A stretch of 64,000 nt of DNA, taken from contig JASJFT010000001.1 in the NCBI GenBank assembly GCA_030770425.1, positions 682,001 to 746,000 on the forward strand. The letters are read 5' to 3'. The notes under the pieces were generated by a model that saw only the letters and a program-made list of their open reading frames with translations, searched no databases and was not told where the DNA came from. Below are positions 10,294 to 21,786 of the stretch, piece after piece. Made by a program: the position numbers and the translations under genes. The DNA comes from Darksidea phi (Eukaryota; Ascomycota; Dothideomycetes; Pleosporales; Lentitheciaceae). How positions within the stretch are numbered: the stretch's first letter is position 1; each line of letters begins with the position of its first letter.

Positions 10294-13200
10294 TCAGATG
10301 TACCACATGACCTCCTTGAGGCCCATGACATTGCTGATGGGCTGGAGAGGTGCGATCTCCACGTCGCGCTTGGAGGAGCCAGTGGAGGACCTCGCGTCCG
10401 CAGCCTTGGCCTCCTTCTTGCCCGAAGAGACAGGGCTGTCGTTCAGGTGTGCGCGGGACCGGTCAGCAGCCAAGTGGGCGTAGTAGACAGCAGGGTGCAG
10501 AGAAACTGGCGTCGTCGAGCGGATGTATTGGTACGAGTGCTCGAAGATGAAGGACTGCAACTCAGCTGCCTGCCACTGACCCTCGTTTAGGATGCACTGG
10601 TAATGGATTGGACGCGCGGTGCCTTTGATGGCGACATGGGAGCAGAGGTAGAAGTCGAACTCATGAGGATGAGTGCAGCCAGATTCAACAAGGGTGCCTG
10701 GGAGGGGGTTCTTGTTGCGGTCACCAACGTCTGGGAAGAAGCGGATGTGATGTCGCTTTCCCGCAATAACTACCGTGAACTTAGGGATATCCTTGCAGCC
10801 GAGCTTCTTGAAACACTCCTTCATGTCGCGGACCTCCTCCTCAAGGACGGCTGCGTACTGCCCCTCGGAGACACCATCACGGATATAGAGGACGCGCTTG
10901 GGTGGTTGTCCCTTGCCGATTCGCTGCATCCAGTTTTTGGCCATAGGACCGAAGTGATCATCGATATTGCTCGTGGTTACCATTTCGACACGGTTGCCGT
11001 TAGTCTGCACATCAGCCCAATAACGAGCGAAAAGCTGGTCTGCGGAGACAGTGATGGCGGCAAAGGATGCAGCTTCTCCAGAGGCAGCGCCAGGAGCTGG
11101 ATGGGAGACATCAGCGCCGACAACCATAGTCGGGGTGACCGCACCCTGGGGAGAGATCTTCGGAATGACGGTTGACTTCGCGACACAGGTGGCGCCGCCA
11201 AGCTTTGCGTTCACCTTCATGAGTACATTGGAAATGTACTGGGGCGAGCAGCTCATGACATGCTTAGACTGGAGGACCTGTGAGGCCACGCCAAAGCGGA
11301 TGTCGCACGACTTCTTGATGCGACGATAGATATCGACATTTCGGTCGTTGACAATGAAGAGCATCAGGCCAGGTCGAGCGTTATAGTGATTGCCGCACGC
11401 CGAGAAGGCCTTTGCAACGAGTTCTCCACCATCAGCAAGGTTGCCCGGACCCATCCACGGCTTCTTGCCATGCTGCGGATGCGGCAAGAGCTTACCGCCG
11501 TGAGCTTCGTAGATCTGAACAAACTGCTGCATGAACTTCTCGACAGCTGGTGGGGGGCACGAGCCACGACCCTGAATGACGCAAACACCCCAAGCCTTGA
11601 TAGGACGGCCTTCGTTCGGGAGGGCGAATTTGCGGCCATCGAGACGCCAGCGGCCTTGAATAAGGTCTCTAGCATCGACAGTGGGCTTCTGGCTGCCGGG
11701 GCCGAATTGGACATTAGGTGAGGGGAGTACACGAGCCTTCACCTTAGCCGGGGTAGGGCTAATCTTGAGGCCGTAATGGAGAAGATACGGATCATTCTGC
11801 CAGTTCAGAAGGCGGACACCAGCCATGACGGCACCCCAGCGCTGTTGGGGAAGAGTGACAGCAAACTTAATCATCTGGGAAGTCTGAGTGTCGCTCAGCT
11901 TGGTGTTGTAGCGCTGGTTCATATCAATTCGGAGGTAGTCCATAGGGAGATAGACAGGGTCACCACGGATTTTCTTGGTCATTTTGACGACCGGGAAGTT
12001 CGCGACGCAGGGGAGGTTGTACTTCCTCTTGAAGTACTGAGCGATGGTAATGCGCTTGTTCTTGTCGTCTGGATCCATGAAGGTGGCCTCGTTGGCATCC
12101 TTGTTGACAAACTCTTCGATGGTCCACTGCGTCTCGTTGCCCCTGACGTGATATGCTGTCACACCTACACGTTTGAATCGGCGAAGGTCTTTCTTCAGCA
12201 TGGAGGCGTTCCAGTCAGCCTTGGCGGCCTTGAAGCGCGCCGCGAATTCTATATCGTGTCAGCGGCATTACTCATCAAGAGGGATCTCTCCATTGTCTTG
12301 TTCTAAGGCAAGACATGGGAAACAAGGATATAAAAACGGGTCCAACTTACGAGCAGGTCCACAGTTGAAGACTTGACTGATAGCACGAGTAAGCTCCTGT
12401 GCGCGCCAGAAAGTACCGTTGGCGACGTCGACGTTGACAGAGAGGGACTTCTGGAACCTGTCGTTGAGAACTGGACGAAGGGAAGAAAAGACACCCTTGA
12501 ACGCCTCAACACCTCCGCCAAGATCATAGCGCTCCTCACCACGCTGAAAGAAAGACTTCTTAATTTGAGTGTAGTTCCGAGACGGACCTTCGCGCATGAC
12601 GTGATCGAGGAAGTTGATCGTATCGATGCACTCGTTGGACCATGACGCCTGGCCGTCCAAAAAGGCCTGGAGATGGTTGAAGTCAACCGTACGGGTGCGC
12701 CTAATGAAGACCGTATGCGTGTTTTTTTCGCGCGGTGGAGCGCCAGGACGGGCCTGTCGAGGGGGCCTGCCTTGGGCAGCGAGGTCCGCGGCCTCCTCGG
12801 CGTCGAGATCGACTGTAATGCGAGTCTCATCACGCTCCAGTTTCTTGCCGGACCTTCGATCTGTTAGTGAAAGCGCACGGCAGCGCAAAGTGTGGACTTA
12901 CCATGCGAGCTTGTTGCCGTCGTAGATCCAGAGGCTGGTTGGCTCGTCCAGGGCAGCCTTCACGGCCCTGGAATTCCAGATTTTCTTGACGAGGACACGT
13001 TTCGTAGCATCCGTGTTACCACCCCAAGCGACCTAGACCATGTCAGTATCTATCAATGCTAGCGAAGCGACGGAGAACTTACATCGTACTGGTAAACCAC
13101 ACGGGTCGGAGACTGGATGACGTTGAAGGTGTTGAGAGTCAAGACAGCCTCTTTTCCGAGAGCGTTGAACTTGGCCGGGCGCTGGGGAAGCGAGTTGGGG

Positions 13201-13802
13201 ATGGTGAGCTTCCAATCGTTAGTATCAATGTCAAAGTTTCGAAACCGACGGATTTCGTATATGTCCTGGGGGATGTGTGCAACGGGATTCATATTGAAGA
13301 ATGAAGGGATATGGAACAAGAGTGATGAAATGTAAAGATAGAGTCGGAAAAATGAATGAGTTGGTATGGGAATAAGAAAGAAGAATCAAGAGCAAAGGCT
13401 GCCCCTTAAATAGCCTAGAGGAGGGTGAAGACGCGAAATCGAAATCGCACCAAAGCAGGCTAACAGGGAATAGCAAGGCGTTTGCATGCTCTACATAGAT
13501 AGCAGGAGCTGAGAGGGAGACGACGCGGCATAAAAGCGGAAGAGAAGGGAAGCGTTTGTACTTACACCACGAGCAGCGTACCAACCACCGAGACCCAAGG
13601 CCTCGGAAATGTTCTTGAGATCGGTGGGCTTGGAGTACTCCACAGGGGCACGTCCCGCATTGGGATCCCTGTTGCCATCGAGACGCGGGATTGACTTGCG
13701 GGTTGAACGCTGTGTGGGATCACGCGAGGGGGACGAAGAGTCGCCGGAAGAGCTGGATTGCTTCTTCTCGGCTTGCGCGCGGCGCTTGGACGGACCACCC
13801 AT
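10294..13802 (-). CDS. Argonaute (QDE-2-like), RNA-silencing effector
   Basis: Five exons on the minus strand, 13802-13566, 13208-13083, 13032-12902, 12853-12351 and 12248-10294, give 983 aa with an exactly closing frame. Order of parts: a Ser/Lys-rich N-terminus; an N domain from 'RPAKFNALGKEAVLTLN'; the ArgoL1 linker ('RYDLGGGVEAFKGVFSSLRP'); PAZ ('ITIAQYFKRKYN', 'LPCVANFP'); L2/MID; and PIWI. Slicer residues are in place: D712 (GADVSHP), E754 (RVEM), D790 (RDGVSEG) and H924 (YYAHLAADRSR), with spacing close to human AGO2. So it is predicted to load small RNA and cut targets in quelling-type silencing. Intron 1 is unusually long (357 nt) and its acceptor is uncertain: an alternative at 13266/13265 adds 19 codons. 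A second ATG at 13292, in frame with exon 2, could start a shorter form. No Dicer or RdRP gene lies in the window. Confidence 0.95.
13404..13413 (-). promoter_or_regulatory. possible internal TATA element in Argonaute intron 1
   Basis: The minus strand reads CTATTTAAGG here, followed by about 110 nt of pyrimidine-rich sequence and then an ATG at 13292 in frame with Argonaute exon 2. This looks like a core promoter and 5' leader inside the long first intron. It would yield an Argonaute with N-terminus MNPVAHIPQDIYEIRRF instead of the Ser/Lys-rich exon 1. Inference only. Confidence 0.35.
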
Positions 13803-16437
13803 GATGACTTCTGCTCCATGTCAGTGATGAACAACAAATCAAATCATCTGCAGCAGAGCCGCAGAATGGGGCATGTGTCATGTGCGTCGTTTGCGTCTGG
13901 CAGATAGCCATGGAGCAACGACCATAGCGTAGGAGCTAGGGTATGCGGAGACAAGAAAGTCTGGAGCGATACCGCTGAGGGCGGAACGTACCTTGAGCCT
14001 AGAGTATCTGAAAGGCTAGTGCGAGGGCGGCGATGGCGACCAGAAGCAGAGAATCTGAGGAGGAGAGGTCAGTGACGGGCTCGAAAGAGATGGACAAGCC
14101 ATCTATGAGATGCCGAAGGCGGGGAAAGACAAAAGACGTCTGAGATGGGGGTATGAGGTGCGAGAGGAACGTACAAATCCGAAGCTGGAGCGGGATGTGT
14201 TGTGTGGTCCAAAGACCAGAGGTGGAGAGGGTATGTGTTTAGGTGAGGTGGGGTTAAAAGAGCAAGCGGAGCGGACAAAAACAAAGTGCGATGAGCCCAT
14301 GAGGTCACCACCGCAACGGGTTCAAACTCTGCTTGGCAAAACAAATGGAGGAAGGCGAACTCGCAGTGAAGTAGGAAAGAGCAAAACTTACAGTCGTGAG
14401 AGCGAGCTTCCTGAGCTTGTGGTGATGGAGAGAACCAAATACCAGCAGTGGTAGAATTGTTGCGGCTGCTGCACCTGGCAGGAAAGGCTTGATGGCTTTA
14501 TCTGAGGTAGCTTGGGTTGCTGACTGTTGAGGCTGGAGACTGAGCTATCAATCGGAACTGTGTGGTGGAAGGAAGACGGATGAGGGTTCTGGGGGCAAGC
14601 CTATATACTGAATGCGGCCACTAGCAAGCCATCCTGCCGTGGACCTGCTGACGTATCTGGCGTGGAGTAAGAGGCGGAAGTGAGGGAGAAAGGCCGGATG
14701 GAGGTGAAAACGGGGGTAGGGACGACCGGCGAGGGACACCGCGGTGGCACAAGGGCCACCAACCGCGGCAAGAGCGGTTGCCCGGCGCGCGATAGGTGAT
14801 AGAGGTACGCAACGAGAATTCGGGTTCTGAGGCTGGGATGCTGGTAAGCTGTTCTGAGAAATAGCGGCCAGGCGGGTTCAACGTGTTAGAAGATGTTGCG
14901 TATAGCTGTGCGGCCTTGACCTCTGGAATATGAATCCTAATGCCCAAGAGCGTTGTATTTTATAGCGTGTGTCCTTCTTCACAACAATGCGTCAAATATA
15001 TACCAACCACGTGGGAAAGGAAAGCATGAGGAGACGGGCAAGACTTGGACAGAGCTCGGACACTGGCTGGACTGCGGGTCCTGGAGAGCTTCAATCATCG
15101 TTCCAGTCTCCAGCATTTCTCCTCTCTCCTAAGTATGGGGCAAGAAGGGCGCATCCCAGCCAGCCTAACAGCTTGAAAGTGGGCCTGCAGACTACAGCCG
15201 CTCTACATCTTCAAAGACTGTTCCATATTCCAGCTTCCGGCATTACTTACGCGATCCCTAGAGGATGCAAGAGTAGACCAGCATCAGGGCCCGCTGAATC
15301 TACCGTGAGGCGAGAATGATCTCCGTGGTTAGAATGCGTATACTCTCCACGACTTTCCGCGTCCTCCGTGGGTATGTGGAAGACGTAAGCAATGACAGAG
15401 GGGCGTGAAATAGAGAAATTCCGTATCAAACTCTTCCCTGAATATTCCTCTCCCCAACATCAGCCATCCTTGTGTGCCCACCGAGAAGGCGTTGAAGCAG
15501 GGAACCATCAACCGAGGGGCCAAAACCGGACAGCTCTTGCGCAAGGCCCAGTACCGATATGCAGCCTATGCACCCGGTCTGCCCTCCAGTGTCCGTCCTT
15601 GCTCTTGCGCCGACCACTCCTCGCGTATTCTTTGCACCAGCTACCATCACCGTTTACTCATAAATGCATACCCAAGCTCTTATGTGGTCTAAAAGAATGT
15701 TAAACAAGCACAGCTTCTACTGCACTCAGCCATCTCTTTCGTCCTTCCCATACCTCCAGAACCAACCCGTATAAACAAATCCAGTATACATTCAATGGCC
15801 TTTGCCTGATCTTGCTACTATTTTGCTCCATCGCCGTTAGTCTCGCCCCTTTTCGTAGACAATGCTAGGATGCTGCACCCGAGATAAAGCGAGAACGCCA
15901 GGCATCCGAGCAGCATGTCTCCTTCCCAATGATCCGTACTGTAACCAGCAAACTGTCGTAGCGCAACATCCTGCACAAATAACCATATGCATAGATGGAC
16001 TCTCAACAATGTGAAGAGCTGTAGAAGCAAACTGACGTCGAAACTAAGTCTCGCCACCACGGACCAATCAAGTTCTCAACCATACATAATATCATCACTA
16101 AAATCAATCATTATCAGCATCACACGAGCGATATCAAGCAAAGACGAGGTAACATGAAGTGGTCAGTCTTTTAATAAACCTATGTAATTACACCCAACTC
16201 TCTGCGATGCTGAGCATAGTCGAGTGTGTTGAAGGTTTCAAAGGTATCAAGATGCATAATCAGTCTGCATATTGAATAGCCCAAAGAGTAACACCAACCC
16301 AATGGACCCCAACGCCTTCTCCACCGCACAATTAACAAAACCATACGCCAGGCAGTTGTGAGTCAAGTCAGCGTCCGAGCTGGCCATATAGCGCCGGGAA
16401 TCTGATCTAGAGGGACGCCAGTACCACATTGCGGAGA
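13803..16437. other. 2.6-kb intergenic region: Argonaute 5' leader and 3' flank of RNA14
   Basis: The part nearest Argonaute has several minus-strand GTAAGT/GTACGT sites (near 13990 and 14392) and a CTGAC...CAG acceptor just before the start at 13802. This suggests a spliced 5' UTR. Two minus-strand frames at 15818-16060 and 16247-16447 encode hydrophobic stretches but could not be joined into a gene. Nothing else is recognised. Confidence 0.35.
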
Positions 16438-19400
16438 TCATGCCCAACCACCACCACCACCATACCGAGCCTGTATGTTCTGTAGCTGAGTGTTGATGTG
16501 GGCCGCAGGCGGTCCGGCGGGCGGAGGAGCTCCCAAGTTCTGCGGCAATGGAAGGGTGATGTGGCGGAGAAGCTGCACGATTGCCTCCGGGTTAAAGCGC
16601 TGCGTATCTCCATAGGTGTGGGCAGACGGGATAATACTGAAGAGGAAATTGATCTCGCGTGGCAGCGGCGCGGGTGCTGCGACAGGCGTGTTGCCACCAA
16701 CCATTTGGTTCCGGCGGGCGGCGTCGAGGCGGCGTCCTGCAGCGCCCTTGATAGGTGACTCTCCACGGGCCATTTTTCGCGGCTGGTCGTTGTCCGCATC
16801 TTCCAGCGGGCGCTTAGGCGAGTTGGTAGCAGGGAGTAAGTGACCTAGGCGCGGCGAATTGACAAGAGCTGGTGAAGCGACACGCTGGTCCTGGGGTATG
16901 AGAGTGTGTGGTGCCACAGCCGGGTGAGGCTCTTCCACCGTAGGCATTACACCGACGGGCATTGCTGGTCGCATCTGTGTCCGTGGTGAGATGATCGGGC
17001 GCGCGGCCGTTGGGTCGAACAAAGGATTGGCGAAGCGCGATGAAAACCGTAGAAGCTGCGGGTCTTCGGGGAAAAGAGCAGCCATGCGCTGTTCTAGTTT
17101 TGTGATCTGAGCCAGCTCGCCAAACTGAGACTCATAGTTGTGGAAGAAGGTGAATAGCGGCTTCGCTCGGTACGCGTTCTCCGGCTTCTGGGCGAGGCGG
17201 TTGACGATGGTCTCGAAGACGGCGCGTGCATCTAGTAAATGTTAGTTTTGGTCATGGAGGCTGGATGAGGGTGAGAACTTACTGGTAGCATCGTTCAGTT
17301 TGATGAGATGCTTGATGTACTCCAATGCAAACTCTTCGTCATCAGGGAAGAGCTTCATACCACGCTCAAAGATCTTGTTCGCCGCAGGATCCTGGTAACA
17401 GTGGTGCTCGATGAGCGCACTGGCAACATATGTGTCGCTGAGCAATTTGCCCCTCTTACGGGCTTCCGCGAAGACACCTCGGAAACCTCCCACGGCTGCA
17501 CCTGGAGAACCTTTTCCCTGCACTCGGCGCATGGCGCGCATAAGAGCGATCCAGGCGTACGAGAGCGTCTTCTTCAGAGTGTGGATCTCGGCGCTCGAAG
17601 CCTTGGTGATACCCTGTAGTTGCGCGTCCAAAGCGTCTTGCCTCGCTTTCTGTCGTTTCGCAGCTGCACTAGCCTCATCGTCGTCATCATCGTCCGAGTT
17701 CATGTCTGAAGCAGCACGGGCAGCGTCCTCTGCGGCCTGTTGTGCGGCGAAGATTTCCTTAGCTTTTGCGACACTCTGCTCTTCGCGCTTCTTAGCTTTG
17801 GTTGTCAGGTCGTACAAGGCATCCAAAACCGTCATGAGCGGTGCGCGGACAGCTTCACCCTTCTTGATGACTCCAGCCTCGCCATCTTCGAAATCAGTGC
17901 GGAGCTCTGCTTGGTGCGACTGTTTGAAAGCCAAGAGGCAGCTCTCCGGATTTGCTGCTGTGCCGTTCTTAAGGAAGTCATCACCGTCACTATTCAGGTT
18001 GTTTTGGTAGCACCACTCGGCTGCATCATACCATAGCTCGGGCCAGAAGCGAAGGGCCATGGATGCGCTTTTGTAGAGGTAGAGGACACGCTTGTTATAC
18101 AGAGCTCGATCATCCTCTTTGATTTCAAGCGGGTCATTTTTCTCCCACGCTATCCAGTTCTTCCACGCTTGTACTTGCCGAGTGTATTCGTCGGCGCCAT
18201 CAAAACCAGGGGCTGGTGGCAGCTTCGGCAATGTCGTGCGGTTGACACCCTTGGTGATGTTGTCAAGAACGTTGATAGCACTACGTGCAGTCACATAAGA
18301 CGCAGACTTCTCCTGGAGATGCTTCCGACCCTGTAACACAATTAGCGTTCAGTTCATGTTGTTCTGAGAGAAAGGCAGAAGCTCACCGTAACTTTGTTGA
18401 GGTTCATTTCGAAGCGATCGTACTCTCGCCATATCTCCATAGTAGAGTTGGTCGGAACGGCGACCGCGCGCTGATACGCTTTTCGCAGGGAATCCATCTT
18501 CTGCATGTCCTGCCAGTTGGATCCGCCGAGTACACCTGGCCCTGTCTTGAGCAACTCGATGTAGTCGAGCCAGATCTTTCCAGAGCTGATGTCAATGCCC
18601 ATGTTATCGAGCACGAACTCATAGACTTGGATGACGATGCTGCGGGCTTGGCCAGTCTGGTCAGTGGTCAAGTTGTTGATGCGGCGGATATAGTTGATGT
18701 ACGAGGACCACAGTGGAATGTGCGGCGTTTGGGTTAAAGAGCGACCGAAGAGCTGCTCGACTTGCTTGAAGTTATCCAGCTCCGTCTCCATGTTGACGTA
18801 CTCGACCCATTGTTCGCCCTGTCATGTTAGCAATATCATCACACATATTCAAACAAACTTACTGCTGATGGGAACACCTGGAAGAATCGTTCAAAGACGG
18901 CTCGGGCTTCCTCGTACTTGTGTCGCCTGCGGTGTTCCTCGATCAAACCTAACCAGGCCTCAATATCACCACGGGGGTCATCAGCAATTCTATCTTCGAG
19001 GAGCCCGACCCTGTCTTGGGGAAGACGGGCCTTTGGCAGCGAAGCAGACACGGGAGTAGCTGGCGCAGTAGACTGCCGCGCGGACGCGATGTTCAGGTGA
19101 CTAGGTAGAGCTGTCTTAGTAGCATCTGGGACAGGTGTGCCACCATTGGGAGCAGAAGCAGCGGCAGAAATCTCAGGAACAGCGACTGAAGAAGAAACAG
19201 CAGGGACAGCCTGATCTTGTGCACTAGATGACGGCATATTTTGTTGTGCATGTGTATTGTTTGGAGACAAGGTAACAGAACGTTGAGGTGACTCTGGAGC
19301 CCCAGACGCGTTCAACAGCGCAGCACTAGCCTTTGACACCGAGACGGGCTCATCAGCCTCGTCGTCCTCGCTATCGTCGACAAATCCACCCTTCGTTCGC

Positions 19401-19672
19401 ACTTGTTTGGGGGGTGTCGGGGCAGCGGCATCGGCGGGTTTAGGCTTCAGCGCACCCTCGGTCGCGGGCGGTGTATTCGTGGCCGACTCCGGCATCGATG
19501 CCGACTGCGCGGATGCTGAACGCGGCATCTCAGCGAAAGCGCTGGCCGGGTCGTACTCTTCATCGTCGTCTTCGGGCTGGTTCGCGAAGTGCGAGTAGTC
19601 GGCGGCGGGGTCGTACTCCTGCTCCTTGCTCTGCGCCTCGAGAAAGGCCATCTCGGCGTCCATGTCGGCCAT
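16438..19672 (-). CDS. RNA14: RNA14, mRNA 3'-end processing factor (CF IA; CstF-77 homologue)
   Basis: Four exons, 19672-18863, 18818-18387, 18330-17283 and 17231-16438, give 1027 aa; introns are 44, 56 and 51 nt. The first 220 residues are a low-complexity, acidic and Ser/Ala/Pro-rich tail. HAT (half-a-TPR) repeats then run from about 226, with typical pairs such as 'DIEAWLGLIEEHRRRHKYEEARAVFERF', 'IWREYDRFEMNLNK', 'LWYDAAEWCYQ' and 'IFERGMKLFPDDEEFALEYIKHL'. This is the Suf domain of Rna14/CstF-77/Su(f). The last 250 residues are Pro-rich and probably hold the Rna15-binding 'monkeytail'. Rna14 dimerises and bridges Rna15, Pcf11 and Clp1 in cleavage factor IA in the nucleus. An acidic insert (SDDDDDDEA) and a Lys/Ala coiled segment interrupt the HAT array, as in other filamentous fungi. 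Confidence 0.93.
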
Positions 19673-20194
19673 GGCACGACGGGGTAGTAGACCTGATAAT
19701 TAGTGATGCAAAGGGGAAGGTCGTTGGCGAGGGCAATCGCGACGACAAGGGCACAACCGGGAGCGAGCTTACTCTTCGTGCAGGTAGCAATCTATGCTAA
19801 CAATGCGGGGCGGTTGTCTTTGTCTGCACGGTGAGGGTGGAGATGGATAGAGAAGAGCGCGCGAGGGCTTTTCTTTGAGTTGGCCAGGCTACCTGCCCGT
19901 GGTCCGTGGTCCGCGAAAGAGTGAAGTGGATCGGGGCCCGCGCGTTTCCCCCGAGGTCTTGGCCCTTGGCACAGCAACCTCCAACGGCGATGTCATCAAA
20001 GGACACTTTTGGCGCCTTCACTGAATACAGCAGCCCTTCACTCGCCAGCCAAATGGCAGCTTGACCTGCACACGGTGACAGCCACGCGCCCGAGACGACG
20101 CACCATTCTTCGTAACAGCCTTAGCCACGCCATTAAGAGCAGCCGTTGAGCGCGAACGACACGAATCACCGCAGTCCGCGAGACCTCCACAATC
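19673..20194. promoter_or_regulatory. divergent promoter region RNA14 / UNC-50
   Basis: The 522 bp between the two start codons must hold both promoters and 5' UTRs. It is GC-balanced with no clear TATA box and no ORF with a motif. The shared position suggests, but does not show, co-regulation of the two housekeeping genes. Confidence 0.5.
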
Positions 20195-21136
20195 ATGAAT
20201 CCACACATTTCGCTCCCCAGACCGACAGGCGGCCCATCGAACTTCGGCAGCACCCCCTCCTCAAAACGCAACGAGATAAGAATGCCGCGCTTCTTCAAGC
20301 GCCTGTTCAAGTTCCCGCAAATGGACTTCGAGATGGCGATATGGGAGATGATGAGCTTGATAATAGCGCCGAAGAAGGTCTTCAGGTCAATATATTACCA
20401 TGTACGTCTCCTCGTTCAGGAATTCTTCGGCCCAGCTAACATCAACTCAGAAACAAACTTCCAAAACATACCACCGCCCCGACCCCTCCTTTACATACCT
20501 CCTCTCCGCCTTTCAGCTCCTCACATCACTCGCCTGGGGCTTCGCCTACGCTGACGGCTTCCCACGCGTCATCCGCGTAACCCTGGTTTTCATCTTCGTG
20601 CACTTCCTGCTGCTCTCGCTCGTCACAGCCACCCTCTTCTTCTTCCTGATCAAGTATTTCCTCGGACCAAACAGCAAGCTTATACCAGGTCGACGGAGAG
20701 GGCTGTATGATTTGGGAAGCGGGGATGGCGAGGGGACTCAGGAGCTCGAATTTGGATACTGCTGGGATGTAGCAATAAGAGCATTCGTCCCGGTCTGGCT
20801 GTTCCTGTATGTAGTGCAGTTCATATGCATGCCATTGGTAGGGACGGACCATTGGTAAGACAGCCCCATGTCCTCGTGTAGTCAACAGTATTAACGCTCA
20901 TGCTCAGGGTGTCTCTCGCCCTATCCAACACCCTCTACCTCGCAGCCTTCATCTACTACTTCATCATAACCTTCCTCGGCTACAACGCCCTCCCCTTCCT
21001 CCACCACACCGAGCTCCTCCTCGCTCCCATCGCCGTAACAACAATCCTCTGGTTCGCCAGCTTATTTGGCATGAATCTAAGCAAGCACCTCGCGCCCGTC
21101 TTCCTGACAGGCGCGCGCCTAAGAAAGGGCGACTAA
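20195..21136 (+). CDS. UNC-50/GMH1 family Golgi membrane protein
   Basis: Three exons, 20195-20401, 20451-20854 and 20908-21136, give 279 aa; introns are 49 and 53 nt. After a short polar N-terminus the family hallmark appears: 'MDFEMAIWEMMSLIIAPKKVFRSIYYHKQT', then 'RPDPSF', followed by five hydrophobic segments and the ending 'HLAPVFLTGARLRKGD'. These match UNC-50 (animals) and Gmh1 (yeast) in order and length. The family is made of multi-pass proteins of the inner nuclear/Golgi membrane. Yeast Gmh1 binds the Arf-GEFs Gea1/Gea2, and animal UNC-50 helps receptor assembly and trafficking. The start ATG is the first in the exon and sits 11 codons before the 'GGPSNFGS' stretch. Shares its upstream region with RNA14. 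Confidence 0.92.
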
Positions 21137-21786
21137 GCCCTATACATACACAAAGGGAACAAGAACAGGATTGCATGGTAGACAAGAGGTCCCCGTAATA
21201 TGAGGGAAAAGATGTACGAACATTGTAGATACGAACCTGCATGGCGCACAAGGGCTTTTTTTTTTATGAAAACGGGCTGAAGAGGTGCATCAGCACTCGT
21301 TATTCATTGTTGGGATATTTGTTCCATGGTAGCATTTTAGCGAATCGGTAATTGAATATGCGTTTGAGCGAAGTGCTTGAATGAAAGATAGAGCCCCCCA
21401 TACATACATACAATGAGTGGTCCCATTAATTAGCCGCCTGCTTCTATCATCCTATTTTACTCAAACAACTGCCTTAAACTAAAGCTACTTCTCCGCAACG
21501 CGGTCAGCTAGTAGCCCCGACGTTTAACGCCCATGATAGAGAGGCTTATATACTACAAAATTCTGTAATCTACTCTAAAAAGGCACTAAATAGTGCTTTC
21601 AGTCAAAGACAACAACCCCTCATCTATCAAAGCAAATTCAAAGAAGCGAAGTGGAGAAAATCCTTCCAACCATCATACACCTCCCACCCCCGCCATACTT
21701 TATACACCACCCCAAATACATGGGGGGAAAGCCTCGCTCGTATAACCAAATCCCTATGTAACAGCGATATCAATACAATAATAAAC
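21137..21786. other. intergenic between convergent genes
   Basis: About 650 bp, AT-rich in the middle (21340-21620), holding the two 3' ends of UNC-50 (+) and IF-2 (-). No coding signal seen. Confidence 0.4.

Noticed and set aside
15818..16447. Two minus-strand frames with hydrophobic helices as a spliced membrane-protein gene
   Set aside because: No donor/acceptor pair joins them in frame, and the first overlaps the 3' end of RNA14.
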